Shown here one piece after another: positions 61,314 to 64,000 of a stretch of 64,000 nt of DNA (its first letter is position 1; each line of letters begins with the position of its first letter). The notes under the pieces were generated by a model. The model searched no databases, had not been told where the DNA came from, and was given only the letters and a program-made list of their open reading frames with translations. Source of the stretch: Methyloligella sp. (lineage in GTDB: Bacteria > Pseudomonadota > Alphaproteobacteria > Rhizobiales > HXMU1428-3); NCBI GenBank assembly GCA_021604645.1, contig BQJJ01000004.1, positions 62,001 through 126,000 on the forward strand, in the 5' to 3' direction. Position numbers and translations under genes: made by a program.

Positions 61314-63584
61314 ATGCCGCAAAAAAACTCTAAAAATAACTTTACGGACCAAGAAGCTTTACAATTCCACGCTGGTAACAAACCAGGCAAGCTTGAAATT
61401 ACACCAACCAAACCAATGGCAACTCAGCGTGATTTGAGTTTGGCTTATTCACCAGGTGTGGCCGTGCCTGTTTTGGCGATCTCAGAAGATGAGCGGACTG
61501 CGTATGATTATACCAACAAAGGAAATATGGTTGGGGTTATCTCTAATGGTACGGCGATTTTGGGACTGGGTAATTTAGGGGCACTTGCCTCTAAGCCGGT
61601 GATGGAGGGGAAATCTGTTCTCTTTAAGCGGTTCGCAGATGTTGACTCAATTGATTTGGAAGTCTCAACAGAAGATGTTGATGAGTTTATCAATTGTGTG
61701 CGCTATTTGGGGCCAGCGTTTGGTGGTATTAACCTGGAAGATATTAAAGCGCCGGATTGTTTTATCATTGAGCAAAAATTACGCGAATTGATGAACATTC
61801 CTGTTTTTCATGATGATCAGCATGGTACGGCGATTATCGCGACCGCTGGGTTGATTAACGCACTGCATTTAAACGGCAAAGATATAAAAGACATTAAGCT
61901 TGTTTGTTCTGGCGCTGGGGCTGCTGCGATTTCATGCGTTGAATTGGCTAAGTCTAAGGGTGTGCCGCACGAGAATGTTCTGATGATTGATCGCAAGGGT
62001 GTGATCTATAAGGGGCGTGAAGGTGGATTGGATCAGTGGAAGTCAGCACATGCTGTTGAAACTGATAAGCGCACATTGGAAGAAGCGCTTGAAGGGGCTG
62101 ATGTATTTTATGGACTTTCGGCTGCTGGAGTAGTGAGCCAGGATATGGTTAAGGGTATGGCTGAGAACCCGATTATTTTTGCTATGGCGAACCCGGATCC
62201 AGAGATTACGCCTGAAGATGTGCTTGCTGTTCGCCCTGATGCAATTATGGCGACAGGGCGTTCTGACTATCCGAACCAGGTGAATAATGTACTTGGTTTT
62301 CCTTATATTTTCCGTGGTGCGCTTGATGTGCATGCAAGCGAGATTAATGAGGCAATGAAAATCGCGGCGGCTGAAGCACTTGCGACCCTGGCAAGAGAAG
62401 ATGTGCCTGATGATGTGGCAGCAGCTTATGGTGGGCAACGTCCGAAATATGGACCTGAGTATATTATCCCTGCGCCATTTGATCCTCGTTTGATCAGCCA
62501 TGTGCCGCCAGCAGTTGCACGTGCTGCAATGGATACAGGGGTAGCGCGGCGCCCGATTATTGATATGGAAGATTACACCGCGAAACTTTCAGCTCGGCTT
62601 GATCCGGTTGCTGGTTGGTTGCATGGCATTTTCCAAAAAGTGAAGAAAAACCCACGCCGGGTTGTTTTTGCTGAGGGTGAAGAAGAGCAAGTTATTCGCG
62701 CAGCGAATACTTTTTATAATATGGGTCTTGGGCATCCTGTGCTTGTTGGCCGTGAAGAAGGAATTTTAGAAGGTTTTAAGAGCGCTGGGATTGAATATCG
62801 CGACGTGTTTGAAATTCAAAATTCACGAGAATCTGAGCATAATGAGCTTTATGCAGATTATCTCTATCAACGTTTGCAGCGGAAAGGTTATGTGCGCCGT
62901 GATTGTTTGAGAATGGTAAATAATGATCGGATTATCTTTGCGTCTTGTATGGTAGCGCACGGTCATGCGGATGCGCTTGTTGCGGGTGTGACGCGAAACT
63001 GGTCTATCGCTTTTGAAGATATTCAAAAAGTATTAGACGCAAAAGAAGGCTCTTGTCCGATTGGTGTTTCGCTTGTTCTTAACAGAGGCCGGGCTGTGTT
63101 GGTGGCGGATACTTCTGTGCATGATATGCCAACGGCTGAAGAATTAGCTGATATTGCTGAAGAGGCTGCGAAAGTTTCTTGTCGCCTTGGCGCTGACCCG
63201 CGAGTGGCGATGCTTGCTTATTCAACATTTGGTCACCCTGAAGGGGAACGTTCGAACCGTTTGAGGGAAGCTGTGAAATTACTTGATCAGCGCGGTGTTG
63301 ATTTTGAGTATGATGGTGAGATGTCTGCTGAGGTTGCGCTGAATGCGGAAGCTATGGAGCAATATCCGTTTTGCCGTTTAACTGACACGGCGAATGTGTT
63401 GATTATGCCAGCGTTCCACTCTGCAAGTATTGCGACACAAATGTTGCAAGAATTATCGGAGGGCACTGTTATTGGGCCGCTATTGGTTGGATTAGAGAAA
63501 TCTGTTCAGCTTGTGCCGCTTGGTGCGAAAGATAGAGACATTGTGAACATGGCAGCGCTGGCTGCTTATGATGTGAACGGGTAG
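61314..63584 (+). CDS. maeB: NADP-dependent malic enzyme with phosphotransacetylase-like C-terminal domain
   Basis: A 756-residue multimodular malic enzyme converting malate to pyruvate and CO2 with NADP reduction. N-terminal domain: YSPGVAVPVLAI, FKRFADVDSIDLEV, DDQHGTAIIATAGLINAL; NAD(P) domain with CSGAGAAAISCVELAKS. From about residue 430 comes a phosphate acetyltransferase-like domain (VVFAEGEEEQVIRAANTF ... ADTANVLIMPAFHSASIATQMLQ), lacking catalytic function and thought to sense acetyl-CoA. Divergent from mutS. Repeat copy G follows. Confidence 0.96.
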   Translation: MPQKNSKNNFTDQEALQFHAGNKPGKLEITPTKPMATQRDLSLAYSPGVAVPVLAISEDERTAYDYTNKGNMVGVISNGTAILGLGNLGALASKPVMEGKSVLFKRFADVDSIDLEVSTEDVDEFINCVRYLGPAFGGINLEDIKAPDCFIIEQKLRELMNIPVFHDDQHGTAIIATAGLINALHLNGKDIKDIKLVCSGAGAAAISCVELAKSKGVPHENVLMIDRKGVIYKGREGGLDQWKSAHAVETDKRTLEEALEGADVFYGLSAAGVVSQDMVKGMAENPIIFAMANPDPEITPEDVLAVRPDAIMATGRSDYPNQVNNVLGFPYIFRGALDVHASEINEAMKIAAAEALATLAREDVPDDVAAAYGGQRPKYGPEYIIPAPFDPRLISHVPPAVARAAMDTGVARRPIIDMEDYTAKLSARLDPVAGWLHGIFQKVKKNPRRVVFAEGEEEQVIRAANTFYNMGLGHPVLVGREEGILEGFKSAGIEYRDVFEIQNSRESEHNELYADYLYQRLQRKGYVRRDCLRMVNNDRIIFASCMVAHGHADALVAGVTRNWSIAFEDIQKVLDAKEGSCPIGVSLVLNRGRAVLVADTSVHDMPTAEELADIAEEAAKVSCRLGADPRVAMLAYSTFGHPEGERSNRLREAVKLLDQRGVDFEYDGEMSAEVALNAEAMEQYPFCRLTDTANVLIMPAFHSASIATQMLQELSEGTVIGPLLVGLEKSVQLVPLGAKDRDIVNMAALAAYDVNG

Positions 63585-63610
63585 GGAAAGAGGTTCTCTC
63601 GGGGTCTTTT

Positions 63611-63783
63611 CTCTCTCACGGCTATTCCAAGCGCATAATCGCGCTTGGGTCTCCGAGGGGCGGTGCTTTTCTTGCGATCAGCTTATCCGTACTCGCTACG
63701 CTCCGTTCGGGCTGATATTGTGCACCGGGCTTCGCGAAGCGCTACGCCATGTCCTGACGCCGAAGTGGCGTCACTCCTTCTTC
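63611..63783 (+). repeat. Long structured intergenic repeat, copy G
   Basis: CTCTCTCACGGCTATT, first hairpin CCAAGCGC-ATAATC-GCGCTTGG (63627-63648), box CTCCGAGGGGCGGTGC pairing with a later GCACCG around an inner ATCAGC/GCTGAT stem, palindrome CTTCGCGAAG, closing stem TGACGCC (63755-63761) with GGCGTCA (63767-63773), and CTCCTTCTTC. Best-preserved full copy. No gene lies from 63784 to 63970. Confidence 0.82.
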
Positions 63784-63970
63784 ATATTGTAAGTTTTGTG
63801 ATTTAGTTTGCGCACAAACAACCTTAATTTTACTTAAAACCGGGTTTTACTTTTGGATGTCTGTTCTTGAGCTTTGGTTTATCTCCATAGGTACCTGCAT
63901 ATTCCACTAATCCGTGTGTCGTGTTTCAGCGACCGGCAGATTTTGACTTTCTGGGAAGGATTATTACGAA

Positions 63971-64000
63971 TGGAATTCGCGCTTACTTTAAAACCAAATG
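63971..64000 (+). CDS. Start of an unidentified gene, cut by window edge
   Basis: ATG at 63971 follows a GGAAGGA ribosome site. Only ten codons (MEFALTLKPN) are visible, too few for identification. Confidence 0.5.

Overview
The window looks like chromosome of an alphaproteobacterium, probably a member of the Hyphomicrobiales (Rhizobiales), with a low G+C content (low forties by eye). The evidence is a GcrA cell-cycle regulator, a complete Tad/Flp pilus locus in the Caulobacter cpa order, and several gene orders common in rhizobia and relatives: argD-argF-hslO, glnD-mutS-maeB, fabI-phosphatase-aroC, and a PA0069-type radical SAM gene next to rnhB. I see no prophage, insertion sequence, CRISPR array or integrase. 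The species is not identified.

Layout. 1-5.7 kb: the end of an FAD oxidase, then on the minus strand a type I secretion ABC protein and its HlyD partner, and a pair of small glycosyltransferases of the TIGR04282/TIGR04283 type. 5.8-19.4 kb: DNA, lipid and aromatic housekeeping genes (radical SAM protein, rnhB, M20 dipeptidase, fabI, phosphatase, aroC), a glutathione transferase with its divergent MarR regulator, a sirtuin, an HxlR-controlled pair and msrA. 19.5-33.5 kb: a membrane hydrolase, then the Tad pilus locus: two TadE-like minor pilins, a VWA-bearing TadG, a stand-alone pilus N-domain protein, the Flp pilin, cpaA, cpaB, cpaC, cpaD, cpaE, cpaF, tadB and tadC. 33.5-38.6 kb: gcrA, argD, argF, hslO and tRNA-Phe. 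38.7-50 kb is accessory: hydrolases, acetyltransferases, an NTF2-like double-domain protein, HxlR and LysR regulators, a cupin, a secreted six-cysteine basic peptide and a 1112-residue tetra-CxxCH cytochrome. 50.4-64 kb: an OmpA protein, an FMN glutamate-synthase-like enzyme, an esterase, an HNH nuclease, glnD, mutS and maeB.

The most unusual content is non-coding. A modular family of structured repeats occurs at seven loci (about 0.75-0.96, 7.7-7.9, 16.0, 18.4-18.55, 51.05-51.2, 54.7-55.07 and 63.6-63.8 kb). At six of the seven it begins within about 30 bases after the stop codon of a plus-strand gene, always in the same orientation. It contains a 5' box (TCTCTCACGG-CTATT), variable hairpins, and a closing hairpin followed by CTCCTTCTTC. 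A second, roughly 30-base module has two stacked stems, a TTCA bulge and a CCCACNA loop. In both modules the stem bases change between copies while pairing is kept, which suggests that structure is under selection. At one locus the small module sits inside the first hairpin of the long one; at another a degenerate copy supplies the ribosome-binding site of a minus-strand gene.

Regulation visible in the sequence includes a large inverted repeat between the GST and MarR genes, palindromes between the LysR and cupin genes, hairpins directly in front of aroC, argF and argD, and several strong bidirectional terminators between convergent genes.
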